Shown: positions 42,807 through 54,240, counted from the first letter of the stretch. The stretch: 64,000 nt of DNA from Megaustenia siamemsis (GCA_032433765.1 JAVIAB010000159.1:1116001-1180000); one strand, 5' to 3'. Made by a program: numbers and translations. The notes: a model not told the origin generated them from the letters alone.

Positions 42807-44356
42807 TTAAGGTATCCATATGCTTGGGTTTGTTGTAGTCGGCAGACTCTTCTTAACGTGGGAATCATCGACATACGAGACGCAGGCCCCGATTAACTGT
42901 TCACAGGTTTCGTTCAAACAGTTGTCCGGAGATTTGAGAGTGCAGTCTGACCCGTAGAACGTTCCCTTGCATGTACAGTTCCCGGTTGACTGTTCACAGG
43001 TGTCGTTGAAACAGTTGTCCGGACATTTGAGAGTGCAGTCTGATCCGTAGTACGTTTCCTTGCACGTACAGTCTGTACTTTCCGGGTCACATATGATGTC
43101 ACAGCCATCAGAACACGTCTGTTTGCACTGTAGCCCAAAATTACCGTCGGGACAAGTGTGACTACAGGTGTAGCCAGGACGTTTACATTGTAGGCATTTT
43201 CCGGATTTTTCCTCACATGAAGGACAGACACTAAGACAAGACCCGGAGCAGCCGTGTCCATAGATCCCATATGAACAGATGCCGTGACACGTACCGATTA
43301 TGACGTTGTAGCCTTTGTAGCCCCCACTACACACTGCACAAAACGACCAAGAATGCCCGTCCAGACAATAGGTGTCATTACATGTTTGCATCTCACTCAC
43401 CGTCAGTGTACTGTCGGCCTGCGAAATGGTCGGTGAGAACTCAATCTTAATGTGTGCCATTGTCGCTTGTATGGTGACTACAATAGTGTTCACAGATAAA
43501 TTAGGGTATGATATATCATTATACTGGAACACTACTCTGCCACTGTCAGAGAAAGCATTTAGAGTGACATTCTTTACCCGAATCATAGTGCTAGCTCGAT
43601 GATAGAATGGTGTGAGTTTTCTGGGGCATGGCGAAGTTCAGATACCAGTAAACAGAATTGGTTCCACTTCTCCATTGTGTGTGTGTGTGCAGTCATTGTC
43701 ATAGAGATTGGTCTTTTTTTTGCTATTAACTGCGGCCTCTGGTCCACATCCGTCTCCTGTGTAACAAGCATTAAATGCGTCGGTCTGGTTTGTGTTTTGT
43801 TTGAGAGCCACATTCCGACCCCCGCCAATGTAGATGGAGCAGATATTTGCAACTATCGCCCCTTCAATCCGTAATTTGTTGATCAGACCAACCTCAGAGC
43901 AAAAGACATCAATCTCGTGCGAACTAACTACAAACCGTGATCCATTGTTACATGAGACAGAACCATTTAGTTTAACCGTGAAACTGTCCGGAAATGTGTT
44001 AAGTCATTCACATAAATCCTAAACCAGAAGAACGGCAAAGATTGATTGAGAGTTGCCTCAACTGATGTAGAATCGGTGTCCGGATTACTTGTGGTGTCGT
44101 TGTTATCAAACAGGAAAGTAGGTTCAGATTTTTGGTCGTATTTGTAAACGAGATCCAAGTACTGACACTGGGGTACGAAGTATTCGAGCTGACAACTGTC
44201 ATTGTTTGGGCATGTCCCTGTAGTTTTGTCACAAACTGAGTCATTATAGCAGTGACAGTGTAACGAACAATTCGTCCCAAACCAACCGGCTGCACAAATT
44301 AGGTCATTAACTTCCAAGGTCGCGAACGAAGCCAGAAGAACAAAGACTTGATCTAC
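42807..44356 (-). pseudogene. Fucolectin-like/EGF repeat protein with frameshifts (gene or recent pseudogene)
   Basis: The predicted product starts after an AG acceptor near 44356 with a signal-peptide-like VFVLLASFATLEVNDLIC. A small EGF-like module follows (CAAGWFGTNCSLHCHCYNDS). Then comes a spacer that includes FRIYVND, a part resembling a fucolectin/F5-8C fold (GGGRNVALKQNTNQTDAF, DNDCTHTHNGEVEP), and at least four Cys-rich EGF/laminin-type modules (CKRPGYTCSHTCPDGNFG, DCTCKETYYGSDCTLKCPDN, NCTCKGTFYGSDCTLK). Molluscs have many such secreted or receptor proteins related to MEGF/scavenger receptor F; a role in recognition or adhesion is an inference. The frame must change near 43990 and twice, in compensating fashion, near 43655 and 43610. 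The last exon probably ends before 42807 at a donor not identified. Confidence 0.65.
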
Positions 44357-44779
44357 AGCGGTGGTTAACGAACTGTGTACAAATATTTATTATCAAACCC
44401 GTGGTTACATTTCTAAAAATCCGCCAACTCGCTGTGATAACAGATAGAGTGATGTTCAAAGTCAACATTGTTTACACCATGGCTCGGACAAGCTTTCATC
44501 TTGATGCGTCTCATGACGGCCAAGATTGAGAATGAGAACATATCTACAAGATTTTACTTGAGAGTTTTAATTGCATTTTAATTTATTCTTCCTGCATTAT
44601 GTTGTTTGTCTTTATCTCGGCAGAACACTCTCCTCGTCTTGGTCCAGATCATGTCTACATCGAATACAGCAATGGCAGCAGCATACCATACAGACTGGAT
44701 GTCGAACTTTGTTTCTGTTTGGACTTTTGGGTCTGCAAGTCACATTTTGTTGTCTTTCTGGAAATCTTATTTTATTAAT
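44357..44779. other. Upstream region of the EGF gene
   Basis: No gene was recognised. The missing first coding exon of the minus-strand gene (its ATG is not in 42807-44356) should be in or above this stretch. Confidence 0.35.
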
Positions 44780-45045
44780 AAATGTTTTCTTTATTGAATG
44801 TTTGATTTGTGACAACAAGTGTCTTCTGTATTGAATGTTTGATTTGTGACAACAAGTGTCTTCTGTATTGAATGTTTGATTTGTGACAACAAGTGTCTTC
44901 TGTATTGAATGTTTGATTTGTGACAACAAGTGTCTTCTGTATTGATTGGTAGAACAAGGGTCTTCTGTATTTATTTATAGATTTGTGAAAACATGTGTCT
45001 TCTGTATTTATTGGTAAATTTGTGAGAACAGGTGTCTTCTCAAGA
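44780..45045. repeat. 37-bp array, block 1
   Basis: The unit is GTCTTCTGTATTGAATGTTT plus GATTTGTGACAACAAGT. About seven copies run up to the LINE-D insertion. Confidence 0.9.
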
Positions 45046-45688
45046 TCTACAAATGATTATCAAAGTTGAAGGAATACATCTGGAGACAGTTCAGAGCTAC
45101 AACTACCTGGGACATCCTCTAAACCAGTGATGGAATTTGTATAATTGAAATAAACAAAACAATAGGAACGGCAAAAAGTAATTTTAATGCCATGAAAAAT
45201 ATACTAACTACAAAACAAATAACAGCAGGGCTGAAACTAAGAATAACAAAATGTTACATCTTAATAATCCTGTATGATACAGAAACATGGACATTTGACA
45301 CACACAAAAACAGAACAGAAAATTGAAGCCTTTGAAATGTGGATTTATAGAAGAATAGGTAAAATTGGGCTGAAAGAAAAGAAAAGAAACGATAAAGTGT
45401 TAAAACAACTAAAAATGAAAATAGAACTACTAAACACAATTCAAACAAAACAAATTAAATTTGTGGGCATGTTAAAAGACACAATAGCCTAATAAAAGTA
45501 ATATTGGAAGGGAAAATACAAGGCAAAAGAAGCAGAGGCAGACCAAGACTAACATGGACGAGTAACATCAAAAAAATGGACAAGTCAACCTATGATAATC
45601 TGCACCATCAAAACAAGAGACAGAGTGGAATGGCATTCCATGGTAGCCAACCTTCAATGCGGAGACGGCACTCAATAATGAATAAGGT
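45046..45688 (+). mobile_element. LINE-D fragment inserted in the 37-bp array
   Basis: The frames encode QSYNYLGHPL (the usual F.YLG block), KIEAFEMWIYRRIGKI, then GKRSRGRPRLTWTSNIKKMD and MRRRHSIMNK in another frame. It ends next to GTCTTCTGTATTTATTGGTG of the array. Many frame breaks. The same family is at 62705-63010. Confidence 0.8.
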
Positions 45689-46552
45689 GTCTTCTGTATT
45701 TATTGGTGGACATGTGAGAACATGTCTTCTTTATTTCTTGGTAAATTTGTAAGAAAATATGTCTTCTGTATCTATTATTAAATTTGAGAAAACAAGTGTC
45801 TTCTGTATTTATTGGTGGATTTGTGAGAACATATGTCTTCTGTATTTATTGGTGGATTTGTGAGAACAAGTGTCTTCTGTATTTATTGGTAGATTTGTGA
45901 GAACAAGTGTCTTCTGTATTTATTGGAAGATTTGTGAGAACAAGTGTCTTCTGTATTTATTGGTAGATTTGGGAGAACAAGTGTCTTCTGTATTTATTGG
46001 TAGATTTGTGAGAACAAGTGTCTTCTGTATTTATTGGTAGATTTGGGAGAACAAGTGTCTTCTGTATTTATTGGTAGATTTGTGAGAACAAGTGTCTTCT
46101 GTATTAATTGGTGGATTTGTGAGAACATATGTCTTCTGTATTTATTGGTGGATTTGTGAGAACAAGTGTCTTCTGTATTTATTGGTAGATTTGTGAGAAC
46201 AAGTGTCTTCTGTATTTATTGGTAGATTTGTGAGAACAAGTGTCTTCTGTATTTATTGGTAGATTTGGGAGAACAAGTGTCTTCTGTATTTATTGGTAGA
46301 TTTGTGAGAACAAGTGTCTTCTGTATTTATTGGTGGATTTGTGAGAACAAGTGTCTTCCGTATTTATTGGTAGATTTGTGCGAACAAGTGTCTTCTGTAT
46401 TTATTGGTGGATTTGTGAGAACAAGTGTCTTCTGTATTTATTGGTAGATTTGTGCGAACAAGTGTCTTCTGTATTAATTGGTGGATTTGTGAGAACATAT
46501 GTCTTCTTTATTTATTGGTGGATTTGTGAGAACATATGTCTTCTTTATATAG
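45689..46552. repeat. 37-bp array, block 2, about 23 copies
   Basis: The unit is GTCTTCTGTATTTATTGGTA plus GATTTGTGAGAACAAGT. It is interrupted at both ends by insertions. Confidence 0.95.
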
Positions 46553-47405
46553 CCGTGTTCTAATTGTTCTTCGTATAAGACACGACACCACACATTCAAG
46601 AATGAACAAACTTGGTGTGTTATAAATAAGTCATCATTTATTATCTATATACATATAGATACTATCAGGCTATCCTTCCCAGCGTCTCTGTAGATACTTT
46701 TTCCAACAGTCTTGGCCGCTGAAGTATTTCGACTACCGTCAGTGTTGTACCTCAGCTATTCGTATAGTGGATATTCTAGCTGTCTCTCTATCTATCGTTT
46801 CTCTTTCGTATGCGTCTGTTTCTAACGTTCTCCAATGGCTATCTCGGTGTCTATCTTTAGTTCTCCGTCTCTCGTTCTCTAAGTTGAAGTTCTTCTATGA
46901 CTATCTCAGTTCCTATCGGTCCCTAGTGCGTGGCTATGTTCCTAAGTCAAAATGTAAAAGTGGAAGCCCCCTCTCAAGTCTGCCCTCTAACTTTTATACT
47001 ACTGTTCTTTCACCGACAGTTAACCTTTTTTCCTGCCAACTATTCTAAAATTATCCAGATAAAAGTGACATCTGGCACTGCTCTACTCCTTTCTGCATTC
47101 TAAGTGACCTTCCCTAACCATCTGCCACTTGTGTGACTAGCCTTTAGTTCATGAGTTCCACATTCCTTACCGACAGCTAAAGTAAGTTTACGACCAGTGG
47201 TCAGTCACGGTGGTCGCGACTAGCGTTTAGTTTATGAGTTCTACATTCCTCATCGACAGCTAGTGTCATTTCAATTTACAACCTTGTGGTCAGCCACGGC
47301 GGCTTAACATGGTCTCCTAGTCATCCCGATGCTAAATGTGTCTAGTCCTGTTTTGTCCTCACTTAATTATGATCTAAATATGTATGTGCTATCATTCACG
47401 GTTAC
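46553..47405. mobile_element. Unidentified insertion of about 850 bp in the 37-bp array
   Basis: The array stops at 46552 and resumes at about 47406. The left end reads TAGCCGTGTTCTAATTG and the right end is TATCATTCACGGTTA, so the last 8 bases form an imperfect inverted repeat (TAGCCGTG/CACGGTTA). No transposase frame is visible. Part of 47130-47300 is an internal duplication (TTTAGTT.ATGAGTTC.ACATTCC twice). A non-autonomous DNA transposon is the simplest reading. Confidence 0.5.
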
Positions 47406-48170
47406 ATTTATTTATTGGTAAATTTGTGAGAAAATATGTCTTCTGTATGCATTATAAATTTGTGGAAACGTGTGTTTTCTGTATTTATTGGTAGATTTGT
47501 GAGAACAAGTGTCTTCCGTATTTATTGGTAGATTTGTGAAAACATGTGTGTTCTGTATTTATTGGTAGATTTGTGAGAACATGTGTCTTCTATATTTATT
47601 GGTAGATTTCTGAGAACATGTGTCTTCTGTATTTGTTGTAATATTTGTTAGAATAAATGTCTTCTGTATTTATTGGTAGATTTGTGAGAACATGTGTATT
47701 CTGTATTTGTTGTAATATTTGTTAGAATAAATGTCTTCTGTATTTATTGGTACATTTGAGAGAACATGTGTATTCTGTATTTGTTGTTATATTTGTTAGA
47801 ATAAATGTCTTCTGTATTTATTGGTAGATTTGTGAGAACATGTGTATTCTGTATTTGTTGTTATATTTGTTAGAATAAATGTCTTCTGTATTTATTGGTA
47901 GATTTGTGAGAACATGTGTATTCTGTATTTGTTGTTATATTTGTTAGAATAAATGTCTTCTGTATTTATTGGTAGATTTGTGAGAACATGTGTATTCTGT
48001 ATTTGTTGTTATATTTGTTAGAATAAATGTCTTCTGTATTTATTGGTAGATTTGTGAGAACATGTGTATTCTGTATTTGTTGTTATATTTGTTAGAATAA
48101 ATGTCTTCTGTATTTATTGGTAGATTTGTGAGAACATGTGTCTTCTATATTTATTGATACATTCGTGAAC
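47406..48170. repeat. 37-bp array, block 3, with a compound unit
   Basis: The 37-bp unit alternates with a diverged one (ATTCTGTATTTGTTGTTATA plus TTTGTTAGAATAAAT), giving a higher-order dimer repeated about eight times. Confidence 0.95.
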
Positions 48171-48369
48171 ATCTGCTCAATGATATTGTGACCACGCAGA
48201 GAAATGACTAAAATGCACTAATATGAAAGTAGATCAGCATAAATGTTGAACAAATATCCCAAACATTACACATTCTTGTTGTTTTATCAAAACAAATGAA
48301 TTCTCTGATTCAAACTAAGTGTCATAGACGGGGTAAAATAAAACAAAAGAAAACCTAATTTAATTGATA

Positions 48370-48600
48370 GTTAATCAAAGTCAATGCTGAAAGTTGGACA
48401 AAATGAGGGCATTCAGAATTTCGGCTGGTCCATTACAATTCCGCCATCAACAACAGCCATTCATGCCAACTTGTCTAAGTGTTCATTTCCTTTCATGCCC
48501 GAGTGTCCAGGGACAAACACGAAACCAGCCAGGAATGAGCTCTTTATGTCACTAACCTTTGTGGAACGCCAGTAGTAGTATAGCAGGAGGGGTTTGAAGC
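48370..48600 (-). mobile_element. RNase H-type LINE fragment
   Basis: The minus strand encodes FVFVPGHSGMKGNEHLDKLA followed, after a stop, by MAVVDGGIVMDQP. This is the C-terminal part of the RNase H domain (GHSG..GNE..DKLA block), matching the block at 28700-28790. Confidence 0.75.
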
Positions 48601-48865
48601 CATTTTGCCCATAAATTAACAAAGATATATAGTGCGACACGCAAGGCGTCTAACGCGCGCAACGCAGGGGGAGTTAACCGTGACCTCTCCTCGTGGCATT
48701 CGCGATGACCTCTCATGAAAGTGGGGTGGGGGTGAAATGTGTCATCGGGGTGACAGAGCTTTAACTTTCTTTGTATTTTCTCTCAAAACAGTCTTTTAGT
48801 TATTCAAGAAAACCTGTAATGTATACCTAAAATTTTCTTTACATCCAATGATAATATGTATGTAT
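48601..48865. other. Unclassified spacer
   Basis: A short GC-rich stretch near 48632-48745 contains a direct repeat (GTGACCTCTC / GATGACCTCTC). No gene was recognised. Confidence 0.35.
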
Positions 48866-48869
48866 ACAT

Positions 48870-49850
48870 GTTGTCTAGTGTATCATGATGGCTGTATGCA
48901 GGTTGTTTAGTGTGTCTTGATGGCTGTATGTAAGTTATCTAGTGTGTCTTGATGTATGTATGTAGGTTGTCTAGTATCTTGATGGTTGTATACATGTTGT
49001 CTAGTGCATCTTGATGTCTGTATGTAGGTTGTCTAGTATCTTGATGGGGGTATGCAGGTTGTCTATTTTGTCTTGATGGCTGTATGCAGGTTGTCTACTG
49101 TGTCTTGATGGCTGTGTACAGGTTGTCTAGTGTCTTGATGGCTGTATGCAGGTTGTCTATTGTGTCTTGATGGCTGTATGCAGGTTGTCTACTGTGTCTT
49201 GATGGCTGTATGCAGGTTGTCTAGTGTCTTGATGGCTGTATGCAGGTTGTCTAGTGTGTCTTGATGGCTGTATGCAGGTTGTCTAGTGTCTTGATGGCTG
49301 TATGTAGGTTGTCTAATGTGGCATGATGGTTGTACATAGATTGTCTAATGTGTCTTGATGGCTGTATGCAGGTTGTCTAGTGTCTTGATGGCTGTATGTA
49401 GGTTGTCTAATGTGGCATGATGGCTGTATGCAGGTTGTCTAGTGTCTTGATGGCTGTATGCAGGTTGTCTAGTGTGTCTTGATGGCTGTATGTAGGTTGT
49501 CTAGTGTGTCTTGATGGCTATATGTAGGTTGTCTAGTGTCTTGATGGCTATATGTAGGTTGTCTAGTGTCTTGATGGCTGTATGTAGGTTGTCTAGTGTG
49601 TCTTGATAGCTGTATGCAGGTTGTCTAGTGTCTTGATGGCTATATGTAGGTTGTCTAGTGTGTCTTGATGGCTGTATGCAGGTTGTCTAGTGTATCTTGA
49701 TGGCTGTATGCAGGTTGTCTAGTGTCTTGATGGCTGTATGTAGGTTGTCTAATGTGGCATGATGGTTGTACATAGATTTTCTAGTGTGTCTTGATGGCTA
49801 TATGTAGGTTGTATAGTGTGTCGTGCTAGCTGTATGTAGGTTGTCTAGTT
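48870..49850. repeat. 30-34-bp array, about 31 copies
   Basis: The unit is GTCTAGTGTCTTGATGGCTG plus TATGCAGGTT, with a frequent GTGT insertion that gives 34 bp. Variant units recur in the same order (for example TGTGGCATGATGGTTGTACA at 49316 and 49752), showing block duplication. Confidence 0.95.
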
Positions 49851-50471
49851 TGCATTGACAAAGCACTATACTAAACTCGTCTTAAAATGTATCAACTGTT
49901 TCCTCTAGACTGTCTGCTGTTGGAGCATAAACTTGTATGAGACTGATATCTATTGGCTTTCCATTCAATTTCACTAAAAGGACTCTGAAAGATATTGGGT
50001 CATAGCCTTTCACTGATCTTGTTTTTTCTTTATCCAAGATGATACCTACCCTCTTTGGTGTCCAGTACCTTCAGAAAAGATTATTTTATGTTCACCAGAA
50101 TGTATTTCCCTTGATTCAGTGTATCTCATTTCAAACAGTCCCACTATATGTAAATCCACCCTTTTCATTTCCTGTTCCATGTTTCCCATTTTTCTCTTCT
50201 GCCTGAGTGTCCTCACATTCCAAGCACCTATCTTCAGATTTGGTTTTATCTTGACCTTGTTTACAGTAGCGTGATGACGATCGGGTATTACATAATGTCC
50301 CCTACTGAACGTTGTTGTCGTGAATTCTGCAATTGTGGCGACCCATGCTTATACAAATAATTTACGACGGTGGTTTTCTGTTACCTTCCGTCGGCTTGTT
50401 TAGGGTTGGTTCCGCTAGCCTTTGACTAAAAAGTATTACCCACAAGGCAGTGGGGTTGTTTTACTTCAGGG

Positions 50472-51231
50472 CAGTGGTGTATTCTCTATGATACCGCCGG
50501 TAGCTTGAACATATTAACGAAATACAAAAGGAAATGATAATTTATTATATTTTTGTTATAATTATATTACACATTTCTTAGGCCAATATGATTTATTTGC
50601 TTTATATTAAAGCAAGGTTTTCCTCTGGCCACTATAACGTTTGTGAATGAAACTAAAACTACTATACATTGAAACCTCTAAAAGCCAGCGGTATATTTAT
50701 CCTCTATGCGGACTTTATATTAACGACCTTGACATTCAAAAATGGGAGTCAAAATATATAGCGGGTGTTGACGCAAGAGCAATGCAGTTTCATGGGTTAT
50801 TTTTAGCTCTGGCCAATCAGAATCGTCACAAAGTGAAACTATGTTTTATTACCGGAACCTCCTTAGCTATTTATAACTACTTTATGTGCATCAGCATCTG
50901 TAGAAAGAACTTTTTCTGCTCTTAAGAGAATCAAATCTTATTGTCGCTCAACTCAGACACAAGAACGCTTATCTGGTTTGGCATTAATGTCCATTGAGAA
51001 ATTATTCCCTCAGAAACTTAGAAACCAACCCAACAGTACTTTCAATGAGAAAGTCATCAAGACATTTTCGTCCCAAACAAGACGGATATAATTAACATAA
51101 ATAAGTAAGTAATTTAATATGTAGTGATGTCATTAGAAAATATTACTTTAAGTTAGCCCACTTAATATGATGTATGTTTTTATTTATTATGTCAGCGGTA
51201 GCCCAGACCCCAAAATCAGTATACGCCACTG
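50472..51231 (+). mobile_element. hAT transposon, 760-bp internally deleted copy
   Basis: The terminal inverted repeats are CAGTGGTGTA (50472-50481) and TACGCCACTG (51222-51231), 9 of 10 complementary and of classic hAT form. They are flanked by a perfect 8-bp duplication. The interior keeps only the transposase C-terminus, so the copy is non-autonomous. It sits in the 5' UTR of the minus-strand LINE at 49855-51331. Confidence 0.85.
50882..51091 (+). pseudogene. hAT transposase C-terminal dimerisation domain
   Basis: The frame reads SASVERTFSALKRIKSYCRS then TQERLSGLALMSIEKLF and ends TFSSQTRRI and TAA. This is the hAT C-terminal (Dimer_Tnp_hAT) region with the conserved SxxVERxFSxLKRIK block, closest in style to the ZMYM-like hAT group. 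The catalytic upstream region is deleted. A separate frame at 50647-50925 may hold more of it but cannot be recognised. Confidence 0.85.
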
Positions 51232-51332
51232 CTTCAGGGTACCCTCCCTTAGCCTTTTACTCTCCCAAGCATACCTGCAAGGCAGCAGTAGGTTGTACTG
51301 CCTCCTGCAGACAATAGCAGGCAAAAAGTAGC

Positions 51333-51795
51333 TGACTTGACAGAAACTCAAAATTACGAAACCATAAGAAAAATAGTAGGAACAAAACCCTGCCAAGAAT
51401 ATATAGAACAACAACTTAAATGGTTTGGCCACCTGGTCAGAAATAATCCATACCAATCACCATCAAGGGCGTTCTTCTCGAGAATGCATGGAAAAAGACC
51501 AAGAGGAGGACCCAGAAGAAGATGGATAGATGCAGTGACAGAGACATGTAACAACAAAGGAAAATCACTAATTCAGACAATTCGAGCAGCTCAAGAACGA
51601 CAAATGATATAAACCACAACACCTTTTAGGTATCAGTGAAAAGAGAAAAGAAGAAGATGGATAGATGCAGTGACAGAGACATGTAACAACAAAGGAAAAT
51701 CACTAATTCAGACAATTCGAGCAGCACAAGAACGACAAATGATATAAACCACAACACCTTTTAGGTATCAGTGAAAAGAGAAAAGAAGAAGAAGA
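51333..51795 (+). mobile_element. LINE-B 3' end with duplicated terminus
   Basis: The frame encodes RKIVGTKPCQEYIEQQLKWF, RRRWIDAVTETCNNKGKSLI and ends RAAQERQMI. The last about 136 bp (from GATGGATAGATGCAGTGACA) are present twice in tandem, offset 51521 to 51657, each ending with the GTGAAAAGAGAAAAGAAGAA tail. 5'-truncated copy. Confidence 0.9.
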
Positions 51796-52083
51796 TATAC
51801 AGCAGCACTTCAACATGTACGATCTGACAGCTCTGAGACATGTGTCCCGGACAATCCGAATATCTCCATCTTACTGCACATATTTTTCCTACCACCCCTA
51901 CAACATCGATGAACGCTAGTGTCCAAGACCTGCCTGGTTGCACAAAAAAACTTAATTCAAATTTGTGTCTTAGTCCAGCGCGCGGACCTCCTTGAAATAT
52001 AGTTCATGTCATGGCCTTTAGATTTTAGCTAAATATTTTACTTTACGCTACATAAATCTGATAAGTATTTTAATGTTTAAGAT
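51796..52083. other. Unclassified spacer
   Basis: No gene or repeat was recognised. Confidence 0.4.
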
Positions 52084-52325
52084 TTATTTTAAACTTCTTT
52101 CTTTCAAGATACGATCTAAAAGAGAGATAACTGAAATCTTATGGTAACAGTTAATCTTCGTAGCTTGTAAATCTTTCCAGTAGCTTTGCTCTAAGGGTCC
52201 ATGTTTCACAAGCCTATAGGAGTTTAACATTGCCAGAGTGTACATCAGCCACGATACAAGAATAATGTTCTTGTCTTTCCAAATAAAATTCAACTTTGTA
52301 AGGGCTGTTAACAAAGATTGTCTGA
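52084..52325 (-). mobile_element. LINE fragment (post-RT region)
   Basis: The minus strand encodes ALTKLNFIWKDKNIIL and, in another frame, ACETWTLRAKLLERFTSYE. Both are standard blocks of LINE polyproteins downstream of the YADD box. There are two frame changes in 240 bp. Confidence 0.65.
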
Positions 52326-52339
52326 CTTAACATGTGGGG

Positions 52340-53050
52340 GCATGTGTCTAGGAAACTATTGCTCTGTGTCTCATACAAGTACATGAATGTGTCTCAAACA
52401 ATTTGTCGTTTGTCTCAAACAACCACTAGAGTATGTTTTTACAAAGTTTGATGCCTGTCTCAAATAACGATATAAATGTACTTTTAAAAAATGTTGCAGT
52501 TTGTCTCAAATAGCCAAGTGAATCTGTTTTAACATGTTGCCTGTCTCAAATAGCCAAGTGAATCTGTCTTTAACATGCTGCCTGTCTCAAATAACCAAGT
52601 GAATCTGTCTTTAACATGTTGCCTGTCTCAAATAGCCAAGTGAATCTGTCTTTAACATGCTGCCTGTCTCAAATAGCCAAGTGAATCTGTCTTTAACATG
52701 TTGCAGTTTGTCTCAAATAGCCAAGTGAATCTGTCTTTAACATGCTGCCTGTCTCAAATAGCCAAGTGAATCTGTCTTTAACATGTTGCCTGTCTCAAAT
52801 AGCCAAGTGAATCTGTCTTTAACATGTTGCCTGTCTCAAATAGCCAAGTGAATCTGTCTTTAACATGTTGCCTGTCTCAAATAGCCAAGTGAATCTGTCT
52901 TTAACATGTTGCCTGTCTCAAATAGCCAAGTGAATCTGTCTTTAACATGTTGCCTGTCTCAAATAACATTATAAATCTGCCTTTAAATAGTTTATTGTCT
53001 GTCTCAAATTACCATATAAATCTGTCTTTAAATAGTTTGATGTCTGTCTC
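52340..53050. repeat. 41-bp tandem array, about 16 copies
   Basis: The unit is GTCTCAAATAGCCAAGTGAA plus TCTGTCTTTAACATGTTGCCT. The first and last three copies are diverged. Confidence 0.95.
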
Positions 53051-53432
53051 AGTCCGCTGTGTATAAAAATAAAGTCTGTCTGTAATAAAGTTCACATCTT
53101 TCGGCTATTTTCGTGGAGCTGATAATTCTAGGAGAGTTTGTTAAATAAAAATTGAGATTAACGACTTTAAACAACATCTGATATGCTATGACACACACAC
53201 ACTCAAAACACAAAAACAAAGCCTGATACGCTGAATTGAAGTCAACTGTCACAACATAAACCATTTGCGATATGCGGATAACACAGTCTTAATAGCAGAG
53301 ACAGAGTATAACTATAAGAAATGATAAATATAACTGTAAAAGAACGCAACAAGAAAGGTCTCAGTCTTAATGGTAAGAAACAATCATTACTATCATACAG
53401 CATAGAAATAAACAGGACAAATCTGAAACTAG

Positions 53433-53808
53433 TGAACACGTCAAATCTATCTATTGACCTTTCGAGCCGTAACCGGCCCATAGGGCGTAGACCAAGATAC
53501 ACCTTCTCCTATATGGATTTTTTGTTCTAGCAGTTTTCTTTTAAAGATATTTTATCAAATCTCGCCATCTGTCTCTGTTCTGTGCAAGCAGTTCTATCTC
53601 ATTGAGGGAGCCGACTCCTGCTGCTCTTGCCTCTCTCATCAATGTTCTTCTCAGTGTCTCCCTGGGTCTTCCTCTTTTTCTTTTACCTGTTGTTTCCCAT
53701 ATGAGGGCTTGCTTTGCTATTCGGTTATTATCTCTTCTCATCACATGTCCAACGTATGACCATCGTCTTTTCTTTATTACTGAAGATATTAGTATGAACA
53801 CGTCAAAT
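53433..53808. other. 14-bp target-site duplication of nested LINE-C
   Basis: TGAACACGTCAAAT is present at 53433-53446 and 53795-53808 without mismatch. Removing the insert restores LINE-A (VNTSN/KYLGTI). Confidence 0.9.
53447..53794 (-). mobile_element. LINE-C 3' end, nested, 348 bp
   Basis: The minus strand encodes LISSVIKKRRWSYVGHVMRR, GKRKRGRPRETLRRTLMREA and ends RWRDLIKYL with a stop, all in one open frame. It then has the LINE-C 3' UTR and a short GATAG tail. 5'-truncated. Confidence 0.9.
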
Positions 53809-54089
53809 ACTTGGGCACAATAACATCAGATGGGAGATGCATCACAGAAATAAAAAGCAGAATAGCTCGTGTCAAAGTAGCATTTCAGAAAATGAAAAAC
53901 AAAAACATCTTATGCAAAAAACCAATGTCAATAGAAGTGAGAAAGAGAGTCCATCTGAACTATCTATATGGAGCTAATTCTTACCCATGGAAGTGAATCA
54001 TGGACAGCAAACAAAGAAATGAAAAGACGATTAGAGGCCACACACATGGGATTTATCAGTAGAATGTTGAAAGTAAAAATGTAGAAACA

Positions 54090-54240
54090 TGGACACAAAT
54101 AGAAAATTAAAATTGTGTGATGATGTATTTCTTTATTCTAGACATGTGTAGACACATGAACACAAATAGAAAATTAAAATTGTGTGATGATGTATTTCTT
54201 TATTCTAGACATGTGTAGACACATGAACACAAATAGAAGG
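54090..54240. repeat. About 72-bp direct duplication
   Basis: Two copies of a block with AAAATTGTGTGATGATGTAT and TTCTTTATTCTAGACATGTG lie in tandem. Confidence 0.85.

Larger units (their letters stand above)
50464..51239. other. 8-bp target-site duplication of the short hAT
   Basis: CTTCAGGG is present at 50464-50471 and 51232-51239, perfectly matched. An 8-bp duplication is diagnostic for hAT insertion. Confidence 0.9.
49855..51331 (-). mobile_element. LINE 5' end: 5' UTR and endonuclease domain, interrupted by hAT
   Basis: The minus strand from about 50275 down to 49870 encodes LKIGAWNVRTLRQKRKMGN, QEMKRVDLHIVGL.EMRYTES, HKIIFSEGTGHQRG and, after a stop, VSYKFMLQQ. This is the N-terminal apurinic-type endonuclease of a LINE (WNVRTL block and the metal-binding E of the EMR block). 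Upstream are about 200 bp of 5' UTR, then the 760-bp hAT insertion, then the first about 90 bp of the 5' UTR (51240-51331). Several frame breaks and stops show it is dead. Confidence 0.75.
53240..54075 (+). mobile_element. LINE-A middle part, interrupted by LINE-C
   Basis: Runs from ELKSTVTT-like sequence with RYADNTVLIAE (YADD decayed to YADN), through GLSLNGKKQSL and INRTNLKLVNTSN. It is interrupted at 53447-53794 and continues with YLGTITSDGRCITEIKSRIA and KVAFQKMKN to a break at 54075 after FISRMLKV. No tail: the 3' end is missing. Confidence 0.8.

Noticed and set aside
42807..42830. True C-terminus of the EGF protein at 42807
   Set aside because: The tail after the last EGF module has no similarity to such proteins and probably reads into an intron; I could not choose the donor.
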